In this document: one piece after another, positions 16,640 to 24,642 of the stretch
How the letters are laid out: the number at the start of each line of letters is the position of its first letter
How positions within the stretch are numbered: position 1 is the stretch's first letter
NCBI GenBank assembly: GCA_963665785.1
Contig: OY762456.1
Span: 1,426,001-1,490,000, forward strand
Direction: 5' to 3'
Length of the DNA stretch: 64,000 nt
Source of the DNA: UBA7455 sp026713185
GTDB lineage: Bacteria > Pseudomonadota > Gammaproteobacteria > Pseudomonadales > Azotimanducaceae
Program-made: the position numbers and the translations under genes
The notes under the pieces: generated by a model
Databases searched by the model: none
Told to the model about the DNA's origin: nothing
Seen by the model: only the letters and a program-made list of their open reading frames with translations

Positions 16640-16847
16640 ATACGAACTCATCATCTACTGGAGCAACGATGACTCCGCCTTCATCGTAGAGGCGCCTGAG
16701 CTTGCGGGTTGTGTGGCTCATGGTAGTAGCTACGAGTCAGCAGTTGCGAGCATCAATAGTGCCATTGAACTCTGGATAGAGACGGCAAAAGAGTTTGGGG
16801 ACCCCATCCCAGAGCAAACACGTCGCCAATACGCGTCCATGGTATGA
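16632..16847 (+). CDS. hicB: HicB antitoxin
   Basis: 71 residues with the partial RNase H-like HicB fold: Y-K-Y-E-L-I-I-Y-W-S, A-F-I-V-E-A-P-E-L-A-G-C, then H-G-x-S-Y-E-S-A and W-I-E-T-A-K-E-F-G-D-P-I-P. It lacks the C-terminal DNA-binding helices of longer HicB proteins, so repression may need another factor. It overlaps hicA by 8 bp and binds that toxin. Confidence 0.9.
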   Translation: MYKYELIIYWSNDDSAFIVEAPELAGCVAHGSSYESAVASINSAIELWIETAKEFGDPIPEQTRRQYASMV

Positions 16848-17091
16848 CTGGCGCCGGTGGCGCCCAGCGAGGCCAGTGAAGCCACTAACTCTGTATCTGC
16901 CAGTAATTTTCGTCTAAATGAAACCTGCTAAACCCCTTGGCCGTCCGAAACAGGCCGTGACCAAAAGTCGTTCACGATGCGCTTGGACCCCGACCCAATA
17001 TACCTCAGCGTAGGTCAAATTCGTCGTCGAGCGTCGCGGCATCGAGCACATTTTCAGCCCAGGCCTCCAGGTCCGACCCCGGAACCTTTAG
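16848..17091. other. intergenic stretch with repeat debris
   Basis: No full gene is seen. It contains fragments of the CCGACCCC repeat at about 16988 and 17072-17087. On the minus strand there is a short frame ending D-L-E-A-W-A-E-N-V-L-D-A-A-T-L-D-D, which looks like the tail of Rpn/DUF4351-type nucleases but is too short to call. Confidence 0.4.
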
Positions 17092-17325
17092 ATCAAGACA
17101 CTGAAAAAGGAAATTCGGCAGACAGGCAATTTGCCGGACAAACTCGCTCTTCAGAAGAAGATGCGTCCACTCGAACAAAAACGGAATGAGGCGTGGCGAG
17201 CCTACGATGCTGCCACCAAAGAGATTGAAATCCAGAAGGACAGGATTCTTGATCAGGTGGAGGTACGGCTCGGGCAAGAGGTTACCGAAGAAGAACTGAT
17301 TACCATCAGATTCAGGGTCAACTGA
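17092..17325 (+). pseudogene. C-terminal relic resembling SNF2/DEAD-type helicase tails
   Basis: An open stretch of 77 codons after a TAG at 17089, ending in N-stop. It reads I-K-T-L-K-K-E-I-R, N-L-P-D-K-L-A-L-Q-K-K, K-R-N-E-A-W-R-A-Y-D-A-A, and T-E-E-E-L-I-T-I-R-F. This charged helical tail ending near F-T-I-R-W/F is familiar from large SNF2-like helicases, some found in defence loci. The rest of the gene is missing; REP-like sequence abuts the break. The gap 17326-17462 shows nothing else. Confidence 0.45.
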
Positions 17326-17462
17326 GTAGGGCAGGGAGTAATGTGAGGCCGTGGGGCACCAGAACACAGCTGACGACAACCATGCCGGCAGTGGCGCCAG
17401 ATTTGGCAAAGTAGTAATGGATATATAGACAAAAATGTATTAACCTAATAGGTAAGTGAAAA

Positions 17463-17810
17463 TTGATTGATATCGACTTTGCCAGCAAGAAGCTGCAAAA
17501 GCAGTTTAACGAAGATAAGACGATGCTCAAGGCCTTCGGGCAGCAGCGCGCAAAGCGAATCAAGGTGGTGATGACGGCTTTACGGGCGGCCCCAAACCTG
17601 GGCGTGTTTGCGCCGCCCTACAGTCCACCACACCGGTGCCACGAACTGACGGGCAAGCGCAAAGGCACGCTCAGTCTGGATCTGGACGGCCCGTACCGGT
17701 TGATCGTCCAGCCGCTAAACAACCCGCTGCCGGAGCGGCCGGAAGGTGGGCTGGATTGGCACCGTATTACCGCCATCAAGATATTAGGTATTGAGGACAC
17801 CCATGGATAA
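17463..17810 (+). CDS. higB: HigB/RelE-like toxin
   Basis: 115 residues from TTG 17463, preceded by AGGT about 10 bp upstream. The RelE/HigB fold is visible in F-A-S-K-K-L-Q-K-Q-F, then R-C-H-E-L-T-G-K-R-K-G-T-L-S-L and Y-R-L-I-V-Q-P, with the late R-I-T-A-I-K-I-L-G-I strand. Such toxins cleave mRNA at the ribosome. It overlaps the HigA-ImmA gene by 8 bp. A longer loop with P-L-N-N-P-L-P-E-R-P is characteristic of the higB members paired with ImmA-fused antitoxins. Confidence 0.82.
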   Translation: MIDIDFASKKLQKQFNEDKTMLKAFGQQRAKRIKVVMTALRAAPNLGVFAPPYSPPHRCHELTGKRKGTLSLDLDGPYRLIVQPLNNPLPERPEGGLDWHRITAIKILGIEDTHG

Positions 17811-18903
17811 CACAGCCATCAACCACTATACGCCTGACTATACAGTCACTCCCGGCGAGGTGCTGGGCTACGAGCTCGAACTGCGCAACATGAGTCGGAC
17901 CGAACTGGCCAAGCGCACGGGCTTAAGCGAAAAGCACATCATTGCCATCCTCAAGGGCAAGGGCACGGTCATTATCACGCCTGAAACCGCCATCAAGCTG
18001 GAGCGTGCCCTGGGTATGCCAGTCGAGTACTGGCTCAATCTGGAGGCTCATTACCAGGAGACCCGCGCACGGTTGGCGGAAGAGGTTCAACTGGAAAAAG
18101 ACCTCGGCTGGCTCAAACGTATACCCGTCAACGCTATGGTAAAAATGGGCTGGCTGCAAAAGCATAATGATAAAAAGCAGCAGCTCGATGAAGTGCTGCG
18201 CTTCTTCGGTATTGCCAGCGTGGAACAGTGGGATGATATCTGGCCCAACGTGGCCGTCACCTACCGTCAGCACAACAAGTACGAAATCTTTCCGGAGGCG
18301 GTTTCCACCTGGCTGCGCCAGGGTGAACTGAAAGCTGCAAACATTGCGTGCCAGCCATATGACAAGCCCGCATTTCGGCAGGCGCTGGATGATATCCGCG
18401 CCTTCACGGCCGAAACCGATACCGCGCATTTCATACCTGCCTTGCAGCAGCGTTGTGCCCAAGCCGGCGTCGCCGTGGTGTTTATTCCCAGTCTGCCCAA
18501 GACCGGCGTCAGCGGGGCAACTCGCTGGGTTAGTTCCGGCAAGGCCATTATCCAGCTCAGCCTGCGCTACAAAACCAACGATCACCTCTGGTTCACTTTC
18601 TTCCATGAAGCCGGGCATATCCTCTTACACGGCAAGAAGGAGCTTTTTATTGAAGGAGCGAACGGTATGGATGGTGAGAAAGAAGAACAGGCCAATATCT
18701 TCGCCGAACAGGAGCTGTTACCGAAAAAGGCCTTTAACAATTTCGCCGCACAAGCGCCGTTCAGTAAAGCGGCTATCTGCCAATTTGCACAGGAAGTGGG
18801 TATTGCTCCCGGGATTGTGGTGGGGCAATTGCAACATAAAAGACTGCTACCGACGACTCACTGCAATGATTTGAAGGTCAGGTATCAATGGAGTCACGAG
18901 TAG
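17803..18903 (+). CDS. higA: HigA-type antitoxin fused to an ImmA/IrrE metallopeptidase domain
   Basis: 366 residues from ATG 17803. Residues 16-75 are a HigA/Xre HTH (P-G-E-V-L-G-Y-E-L, then S-R-T-E-L-A-K-R-T-G-L-S and I-I-A-I-L-K-G). Residues 225-330 form a COG2856-type ImmA/IrrE domain with the zinc motif H-E-A-G-H at 268-272 and a distal acidic segment Q-A-N-I-F-A-E-Q. ImmA-type peptidases cut repressors in mobile elements, so this antitoxin may contain its own conditional inactivation device; that is inference. It overlaps higB by 8 bp. Confidence 0.88.
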   Translation: MDNTAINHYTPDYTVTPGEVLGYELELRNMSRTELAKRTGLSEKHIIAILKGKGTVIITPETAIKLERALGMPVEYWLNLEAHYQETRARLAEEVQLEKDLGWLKRIPVNAMVKMGWLQKHNDKKQQLDEVLRFFGIASVEQWDDIWPNVAVTYRQHNKYEIFPEAVSTWLRQGELKAANIACQPYDKPAFRQALDDIRAFTAETDTAHFIPALQQRCAQAGVAVVFIPSLPKTGVSGATRWVSSGKAIIQLSLRYKTNDHLWFTFFHEAGHILLHGKKELFIEGANGMDGEKEEQANIFAEQELLPKKAFNNFAAQAPFSKAAICQFAQEVGIAPGIVVGQLQHKRLLPTTHCNDLKVRYQWSHE

Positions 18904-18930
18904 TGGCCAATATGGGGGCAGTCCTGAAAT

Positions 18931-18985
18931 GGTAGATAGGTAATTTAAACCACATTTTCACGATAACGTAGAAGTATACACGGCG
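18931..18985 (+). repeat. 55-bp direct repeat, copy 1
   Basis: Begins GGTAGATAGGTAATTTAAAC, has CCACATTTTCACG in the middle and ends GAAGTATACACGGCG. The second copy, at 21217-21271, is nearly identical, and a 25-bp piece lies at 26020-26044, all in the same direction. Copies 1 and 2 bound the sodC-NDUFA9-DUF1428 block. The rest of the 18904-19170 gap shows nothing clear. Confidence 0.8.
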
Positions 18986-19170
18986 GGTAGTATTGAGAGA
19001 ACTTCGCGTCGAATCAAGCGCACCAATGAAAGATGGACAATGGCTGAAACGGACTGACAAGTCTGTCAGGCGCCGGTGAATCTTCGTGGGACCACGGGTG
19101 GCGAGCGCCTGTACACCCTGCAGTGGATACACAGGACCCTTATCGCCGTGGGCCGGGGCAAGAACTTGGG

Positions 19171-19686
19171 TTACTTGTGCAGGATTCCGCATGCAATACG
19201 GGGTCCGGCCGCTCCTGCAGGATCCGATTTGTAATCATCTGCGCCCTCGTGAATCACGATAGCCGCGCCGTCTTCATCGAACAACGTCGTATCCAGAACA
19301 AGCTGGGTATTGAGGATCTCGATCTCCATACTCCCCGATTCCGGTACGTGGATATTCGGCATGTCGCCGGCATGCATTCCATCCTCGCCCAGGATGCCAT
19401 GGTTGTGTCCCTTCGGGTTGTAATGGCCTCCCGCTGACTTGAATGGCGGTTCGCATTTCCCGATGGAATGCACATGGAAGGCATGGGTGCCCGGTGGCAG
19501 GTCGTCCAGCTTCACGTGCAGGAGTGTGCCATGCGAAGTCCTGTGAAGGGTGGCCATCCCCACAGCGTCTCCGTTTGCGTTTTGCAATTTGGCGTATGCC
19601 TGTTTCGCGGCGCCAGCAAACTGCGGCATCACGGCCAACGCAAGGATGATGAGCAGTACGGACACTGTGCGGTATCGGATAGTCAT
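19171..19686 (-). CDS. sodC: Cu/Zn superoxide dismutase, periplasmic
   Basis: 171 residues. A signal peptide (L-L-I-I-L-A-L-A-V-M-P-Q-F-A-G-A-A) sends it to the periplasm, where it dismutates superoxide. Copper and zinc ligands are present: H-A-F-H-V-H-S-I-G-K-C, G-G-H-Y-N-P-K-G-H-N-H-G, and the distal A-I-V-I-H-E-G-A-D-D-Y. The disulfide pair is C in G-K-C and C in R-I-A-C-G. The gene is complete and lies alone between the first 55-bp repeat and the next gene. Confidence 0.95.
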   Translation of the reverse strand: MTIRYRTVSVLLIILALAVMPQFAGAAKQAYAKLQNANGDAVGMATLHRTSHGTLLHVKLDDLPPGTHAFHVHSIGKCEPPFKSAGGHYNPKGHNHGILGEDGMHAGDMPNIHVPESGSMEIEILNTQLVLDTTLFDEDGAAIVIHEGADDYKSDPAGAAGPRIACGILHK

Positions 19687-19807
19687 ATCTTTCCCCTTTT
19701 CAATCTACGAAGATCTGTGATGATCGTAAGGCGATTTTAACACCGGAGTTGATGATTATGAAAACGGATCTCGGTGCGACGTACCAGTTCCGCATGTTAC
19801 CGGCCCG

Positions 19808-20707
19808 CTAACCTAGACAGGCGGACAAGACGTCTTCCACCCGCACCGGGCGAATGCCCAGGTCTTCCAGGGTCAACGCGCCCTCCGCGACTACATTGTG
19901 GCTTTTCAGCAGGTACACCTGGTCGCGCGTCAGCGGTGCATTCGGGTGCCATGCCATCGCGCCCGCCAGGATATCCCACACGCCGAACGGGACCGGGACA
20001 ATGATCCTTCGCCAGCCCATTCGTTCGAGCAGTAGCTGCACGAGTTCGCTGTACGCGAAGACATCGGCCCCTCCAAGCTCATAGACTCGCCCCACCGTTG
20101 AGGGGTCTGCCAGGGCTCTCGCACAGGCTTCAGCAACATCCTCCACGAATACCGGTTGCAGTCTCGTTCGACCGTCCCCGAACAGCGGCACAACCGGACT
20201 ATACCGCGCCACGTCGGCAAGCTTGTTGAGCAGCGCATCACCCGGGCCGAAGATCGCGCTCGGACGCAGAATCGTCGCGCCACCGAAGGCCTCCCTGACA
20301 AAGTTGTCCCCAATTCCCCGGGATCGGACAAATGGTGAGGGCGAAGCCGGATCAGCTCCGAGACCCGAGATCTGGACCAGGCGTTGGACCCCGGCCCGCT
20401 TGGCCTGTCGGGCGACATGCCGGGCGCCCAGCGCGTGGATTTGGTGAAAGGTAGCCCCCTGTTTCTCGACATAATGACCGACCGAATTGACCACCCAATC
20501 CGCGCCTTCCACTGCGTTGGCGACCGTCGACTCGTTCGATACATCGGCATGCACCGCCTCGACACAGCCATCCCGCCCGAGTTGCGAGAGGACCTCGGGA
20601 CGGCGCACGCCAACGCGCACGCGGTGGCCGGCTGCAACCAGGTGTTTCACGATCTCCCGACCGAGAAACCCCGATCCTCCGAACACCGTTACGAGGCTGG
20701 ACGCCAT
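19808..20707 (-). CDS. NDUFA9-like atypical SDR (NAD(P)-binding protein)
   Basis: 299 residues. The Rossmann start is V-T-V-F-G-G-S-G-F-L-G, with a basic V-R-V-G-V-R-R after strand 2 that favours NADPH. The segment H-A-D-V-S-N-E is followed by L-V-Q-I-S-G-L-G-A and then I-L-R-P-S-A-I-F-G-P-G-D as in complex I NDUFA9 family proteins. These bind cofactor and may act in quinone or lipid metabolism. ATG 20707 puts the loop at the N-terminus; GTG 20755, overlapping the DUF1428 stop as GTGA, is an alternative. GC content is higher than in the flanking TA genes. Confidence 0.82.
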   Translation of the reverse strand: MASSLVTVFGGSGFLGREIVKHLVAAGHRVRVGVRRPEVLSQLGRDGCVEAVHADVSNESTVANAVEGADWVVNSVGHYVEKQGATFHQIHALGARHVARQAKRAGVQRLVQISGLGADPASPSPFVRSRGIGDNFVREAFGGATILRPSAIFGPGDALLNKLADVARYSPVVPLFGDGRTRLQPVFVEDVAEACARALADPSTVGRVYELGGADVFAYSELVQLLLERMGWRRIIVPVPFGVWDILAGAMAWHPNAPLTRDQVYLLKSHNVVAEGALTLEDLGIRPVRVEDVLSACLG

Positions 20708-20751
20708 GTGCCGATTGGATTCACCTTTCACCGCAACGGTCCCGGCCGGCG

Positions 20752-21117
20752 TCACATTTCCACGACCGTGGCAAATCCGCCGTAGATCATCCGTTTGCCG
20801 TCGAACGGCACCGGGTTTACCTTCTCGTCAAACCGTCGGTCACTGTCCATCATTTCGTGCATCCGAACCCTGGCCTCGTTGCGGGTCGCCTTGTCGGGCC
20901 ACTCGACCCAGGAAAAGACCACCGTCTCGTCCTCCTTCGCATCCACCGCCTTTCTGAAGTCGGTGCAGGTGCCGTCGGGGACGTCATCACCCCAGCATTC
21001 GATGACGCGGACGGCGCCCAGTTCCTTGAACAGGGTGTCAGTAAAAGTGGCGTGGTCAATGAACTGCTGCTTGTTTGCGGTCGGGACCGCGATCACGAAA
21101 CCGTCGATATAGCTCAT
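20752..21117 (-). CDS. DUF1428 family protein (YbaA-like)
   Basis: 121 residues matching the DUF1428 dimeric ferredoxin-like family: M-S-Y-I-D-G-F-V-I-A-V-P at the start, then G-A-V-R-V-I-E-C-W-G-D-D-V-P-D-G, F-S-W-V-E-W-P-D-K, and K-R-M-I-Y-G-G-F at the end. Function is unknown in all members. It precedes the NDUFA9-like gene with overlapping or near-overlapping codons, so they form an operon. Confidence 0.88.
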   Translation of the reverse strand: MSYIDGFVIAVPTANKQQFIDHATFTDTLFKELGAVRVIECWGDDVPDGTCTDFRKAVDAKEDETVVFSWVEWPDKATRNEARVRMHEMMDSDRRFDEKVNPVPFDGKRMIYGGFATVVEM

Positions 21118-21216
21118 GTCGAATCCTCCTATGGGGTATTCGCCGCGACTTCGAGCGCGGCATTCGTCCTGTTTTTCATGGCCATCGTCGCGGTTCAGTT
21201 AGGTGCGGAGATTTTC

Positions 21217-21271
21217 GGTAGATGGGTAATTTAAACCACATTTTCACGAAAACCTAGAAGTATACACGGCG
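21217..21271 (+). repeat. 55-bp direct repeat, copy 2
   Basis: Matches 18931-18985 with only a few differences (GATGGG for GATAGG; GAAAACCTAG for GATAACGTAG). It separates the sodC-DUF1428 block from the methyltransferase-DUF3604 block. Confidence 0.8.
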
Positions 21272-21289
21272 CCTCCGCCTCCGCGGGCC

Positions 21290-22045
21290 TCAACCGACAC
21301 GCAGCACAAGGAACTCGTAGCCGTAAAACTCCGAGTAGGCGTGCCAGATGTCAATTTCGTGCTGGCACTGATCCGCCAGTTCCTGTGCATCTGGCTCATC
21401 GCGATGACGCTTGCGGAATGCGGTCACATTGTCTTGCAGCGGCCGATAGTAGTCGTCCCACCAAGCCGACGCGGGGAGTGGAAAGTGCCCCACGACCTCG
21501 TAGCCGCACGACTCGACGGCTCGTAGCAGTGCGGTGGTGTCGCGGATAGCCGGGTATTCCCCATTCCAGAACGCAGCGCATTCGGCGGGTGGTTCGGGCT
21601 TGATCCAGCACACCTCGGTCAGCGCGACGTGCCCGTCACGCCGCAGCAGCCTGCGCCAGTCGCGCAAGCCTGCTTCGACACCCACGTTGTAGATTGCACC
21701 TTCGCACCAGATCAGGTCGAAAGAGCCGTCCGCGAAGTCGAGGCTGCGCATATCCGCCACGCGCGCTTCCAGTCGATCCGTGAGGTTTAGCCTGTGTGCC
21801 TCGCGGTTCAGAGCGTCGATGAATGGTGGGTGGTTATCGATAGCGACGATGCGCGCAGGCGAACTGTCGGCCAGCACCTGTGTCTGGGCGCCGGTTCCAC
21901 AGCCGATGTCGAGCACCCGGGTCCGGGACCCGACGCCCGGCACGAGCCCGAGGGCCCGACGCGTGCTCGCCGTGTTTCCCGGTCCCTGCCGGGGCAGCCC
22001 GCTGAACAGCTCGAAGAACAGCGCGGTGGCTGGATCTGGCGCCAT
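21290..22045 (-). CDS. class I SAM-dependent methyltransferase
   Basis: 251 residues with a classical SAM fold. Motif I is V-L-D-I-G-C-G-T-G-A-Q-T near residue 40, the acidic loop after strand 2 is I-V-A-I-D-N-H, then A-D-M-R-S-L-D-F-A and F-D-L-I-W-C-E-G-A-I-Y-N. The last part (W-W-D-D-Y-Y-R-P-L) resembles a group often found in stress or detox contexts. The methyl acceptor is unknown. It starts 94 bp after the DUF3604 gene in the same direction, and its 3' end nearly touches the 55-bp repeat. Confidence 0.85.
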   Translation of the reverse strand: MAPDPATALFFELFSGLPRQGPGNTASTRRALGLVPGVGSRTRVLDIGCGTGAQTQVLADSSPARIVAIDNHPPFIDALNREAHRLNLTDRLEARVADMRSLDFADGSFDLIWCEGAIYNVGVEAGLRDWRRLLRRDGHVALTEVCWIKPEPPAECAAFWNGEYPAIRDTTALLRAVESCGYEVVGHFPLPASAWWDDYYRPLQDNVTAFRKRHRDEPDAQELADQCQHEIDIWHAYSEFYGYEFLVLRVG

Positions 22046-22139
22046 TACTCCTCCTCGCTGGCCTTACTCGCCGGTCACTCGATCGCAGCCGGGACGTCGA
22101 AATCGCGAGGCAGTGTTGGCGATCAAATCCAAACCTCGT

Positions 22140-23978
22140 CTATATCGCCGTCCGGGGCAGGATCCATATGGGCGACGTCCAGGCTCGCTCCTGCAGCGTA
22201 GGCTCTTTCTCCGCGCGCAACGGGACGCCCAACCGAATCGCATCCCAGGTCGACCACCGGCAGGTTGGGTTCTCGAGCACACGCACGTAATAGAAGGCGC
22301 GCTCGTTGGGGTCGAAGTCCGGATCCTCCCACATCGTCTTCAATTCAACGGCTCCCTTGTCGAAGTCGAAGTCGCAGGTGGCGAGGTCCACGCTGGCCCC
22401 GTTGTCGGGACAGCGGTGGCTGTCGGGGCTCGGTTCGAGGCCATCGGCGCACGCAACGTCATAGACTCGCTCCTGCCGCGTGCCATCGTCGAGCCAGCCC
22501 TTGACGATCTGCAGGCGCTGCAGCCACGCACTCGAGGGATCCCGCAACGCCCAAGCAAAAAAGCGGGGCGCGCCATTTGGGCGCGCCTCGAGATCGCTGC
22601 CCATCGGGACCCCGGTGGCATACAGCCCGCTTGTGTCGTCCGCGTCGAGATCGTAGCCGGCGAAGAATTTCACCCGGATCCGCGTGCCGCTGGTGCCGAA
22701 GGTTTCCTTGCGCCGCAGCGCCGCATAGATCGCTTCACGCGTGTTGGCCTCGGCCCAGACGGCCGCCAGCCCCGACGCGCTCCAGTCGAATCCGGTAATG
22801 GGGATACCAGGCAACCGGTTCAGTTCAGGATTGTCCTCGTCGGGAATCGCGAAACGCCACTCGGGACGCCCATCGAGAATGCCAATCTTGCCGTGATACG
22901 TGGGTTCCTCGTATGACCCACCCGTGTTGTGGGTGTCGCTGGAGCCGATGAATCCGAACCGGTACGGATTGAATCCCTGGCTGTGCTGTAACTCGAGTCC
23001 CATCAGCAACGCATCGCGCACGTACGCGCCCTTGATCTCGTCAATGCTCCTGTCGCGCACCTCGAAGTTGGCCCACTCGTCGTTCGGCGACAGCAGTGGA
23101 TGCGTCTCGGACGTTCCCTTCACCTGGGTTATTTCCACGATCGGCTCATTGCGCATCCGGAGTTGCGCATAGGCCGCATCCATCGGCTCTCCGGCGAACG
23201 TGGTGGTCTGGAAGAAGTTCCCTCGGCTCAGATTGGTATTGTGGGGAATCGCCAGCGCCTCGATGCCTTGCGCCCGCATCCGATCCATCCAGGCCCACAG
23301 GTCTTCCGGATTGATAGAATCGTAGGAAGCGAAAGGCAGCTTGGGTACGCGTGCGCCCTCAAAGATGACGTTGCGGTGCAGCATGCCATCCGGCGCCGAG
23401 GTGTACTCGAAGCCCACGAAAGTAGTGAATTCACCTGGTGCGTAGTGGCGTTCGGCCGCCTCAATGGTCCGTTGCCACGCGTCTCGGCGTATCTCCTCTT
23501 GCGCAAGCACAGGATCGATCTCGGCGGCGTTGTTGGCCCGGTTGAAGGCACTGTAAGCCTCGACCGCAAAATCAGAGGTGTCGCCCGACTCCGAAACGGG
23601 CAATGGGTCGGCTGAGTCGTCAAGCGCTGCGACGCTACCCAGGTACTCAGCGTGGTCGGTGACGGCCAGGAAGTCCAGCGGTGCACCGCGCATGCGGATG
23701 GTCTGGCCGGCTGGATGCCGCAGTGGGGTGCCCTTCGCATACGCGTACGCCTCGTCCGGCCCCGTGCGTGCGCCAAACCTGTAGGCATCGACCGAGTACA
23801 TCGTGTGCACATGCAGGTCTCCGAAGTAGGCATTTCGGACCGGCGATTCCGCGCCTGCTTCGACGGTGAAAAACAAAGTCGCGACCGCCAAGGTGCCGAG
23901 CGCGCCAGTCATCATGCGCCGGCCCGATGGCGTCGGACCAGAGAGGCGCCCTGGAGTGGATAGTGAAGTCAGTAACAT
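22140..23978 (-). CDS. DUF3604 family secreted protein
   Basis: 612 residues. The N-terminus has a basic stretch and hydrophobic segment (G-A-L-G-T-L-A-V-A-T-L-F-F-T-V-E-A) that should export it. The PHP-like motif Y-F-G-D-L-H-V-H-T-M-Y-S-V-D follows, typical of DUF3604 and its presumed metal site; later landmarks are F-L-A-V-T-D-H-A-E, F-V-G-F-E-Y-T, I-P-H-N-T-N and I-G-S-S-D-T-H-N. Motifs resemble those of phosphoesterases, but no enzyme of the family has a settled role. Length is normal for the family. Confidence 0.88.
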   Translation of the reverse strand: MLLTSLSTPGRLSGPTPSGRRMMTGALGTLAVATLFFTVEAGAESPVRNAYFGDLHVHTMYSVDAYRFGARTGPDEAYAYAKGTPLRHPAGQTIRMRGAPLDFLAVTDHAEYLGSVAALDDSADPLPVSESGDTSDFAVEAYSAFNRANNAAEIDPVLAQEEIRRDAWQRTIEAAERHYAPGEFTTFVGFEYTSAPDGMLHRNVIFEGARVPKLPFASYDSINPEDLWAWMDRMRAQGIEALAIPHNTNLSRGNFFQTTTFAGEPMDAAYAQLRMRNEPIVEITQVKGTSETHPLLSPNDEWANFEVRDRSIDEIKGAYVRDALLMGLELQHSQGFNPYRFGFIGSSDTHNTGGSYEEPTYHGKIGILDGRPEWRFAIPDEDNPELNRLPGIPITGFDWSASGLAAVWAEANTREAIYAALRRKETFGTSGTRIRVKFFAGYDLDADDTSGLYATGVPMGSDLEARPNGAPRFFAWALRDPSSAWLQRLQIVKGWLDDGTRQERVYDVACADGLEPSPDSHRCPDNGASVDLATCDFDFDKGAVELKTMWEDPDFDPNERAFYYVRVLENPTCRWSTWDAIRLGVPLRAEKEPTLQERAWTSPIWILPRTAI

Positions 23979-24049
23979 ATCAATCCCCGTTTCTGCTTGC
24001 CGGACTCGTGTCCGTCCGCTGTCCGCGTCAAGCCATCGTAAGGATTAGT

Positions 24050-24113
24050 GGGGTCGGAGTAAAGTGCCGGAGTAAAACGAAACATTGCGACAAAAGCGGG
24101 ACGTTTTGCTCCG
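24050..24113 (+). repeat. REPIN-like element, left half
   Basis: Starts GGGGTCGGAGTAAAGTGCCG, continues GAGTAAAACG, then the core ACATTGCGACAAAAGCGGGA and CGTTTTGCTCCG. The right arm is missing; the sequence breaks into the truncated HigB gene. Confidence 0.7.
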
Positions 24114-24119
24114 AATCGC

Positions 24120-24260
24120 GTGATCTATCTTGCAACGTTTGATGAAGCCATCTACATATTAAGTGGCTTTAGTAAGAAATCTCAGAAGACCGCTAAGTCT
24201 GATATTGAAAAGGCGAAGTCGAGACTTGCGGCGCTGCATGACTACAGGAGAACTCTATGA
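24120..24260 (+). pseudogene. truncated HigB-like toxin (DUF891 family), C-terminal part
   Basis: 46 codons ending in TGA, overlapping the antitoxin ATG (ATGA). The text V-I-Y-L-A-T-F-D-E-A-I-Y-I-L-S-G-F then K-K-S-Q-K-T is the characteristic C-terminal half of DUF891/HigB toxins. The N-terminal half, about 50 residues, is absent; the REP-like repeat stands in its place. A GTG at 24120 could start a short peptide, but the RNase core would be lost. Confidence 0.75.
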
Positions 24261-24559
24261 GTGATTGGATAAATAGCAGTGGGAATATTTTTGAAGATCT
24301 CGGCTTTGACCCCGCTGAAGCTGAAGTGTTAAAAGTAAAAACTCAACTCAAATTTGAGTTAGAGAAAGAAGTAAAACGGCGCAATCTGAGTCAGACCGCT
24401 GCAGCAAAGCTTGCTGGCGTCGATCGGCCAATGTTCAACAAGGTTATGACAGGAAAGCTTACTGGAGTAAGCATCGACAAGATGGTGCAAATGCATAGCC
24501 GATTAGGCAAATCGGTTGATGTGATAGTTAGGAAACAATCCAAGCGAAGTGCTGCATAA
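24257..24559 (+). CDS. Xre-family antitoxin (HigA2-like)
   Basis: 100 residues with an HTH at 46-70: N-L-S-Q-T-A-A-A-K-L-A-G-V-D-R-P-M-F-N-K. The start codon overlaps the toxin remnant stop and follows CAGGAG. It is the partner of a DUF891 toxin that is now truncated, so it persists as an orphan and could still neutralise a related toxin or repress its promoter. Confidence 0.85.
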   Translation: MSDWINSSGNIFEDLGFDPAEAEVLKVKTQLKFELEKEVKRRNLSQTAAAKLAGVDRPMFNKVMTGKLTGVSIDKMVQMHSRLGKSVDVIVRKQSKRSAA

Positions 24560-24642
24560 GCAGATCTGTTCTGATCGAAGGTGTTATCTATGTGTCCGGG
24601 ATAGCCCTCCGCCATGGGCGCCCCGGGCCGGTAATGTTTCGG

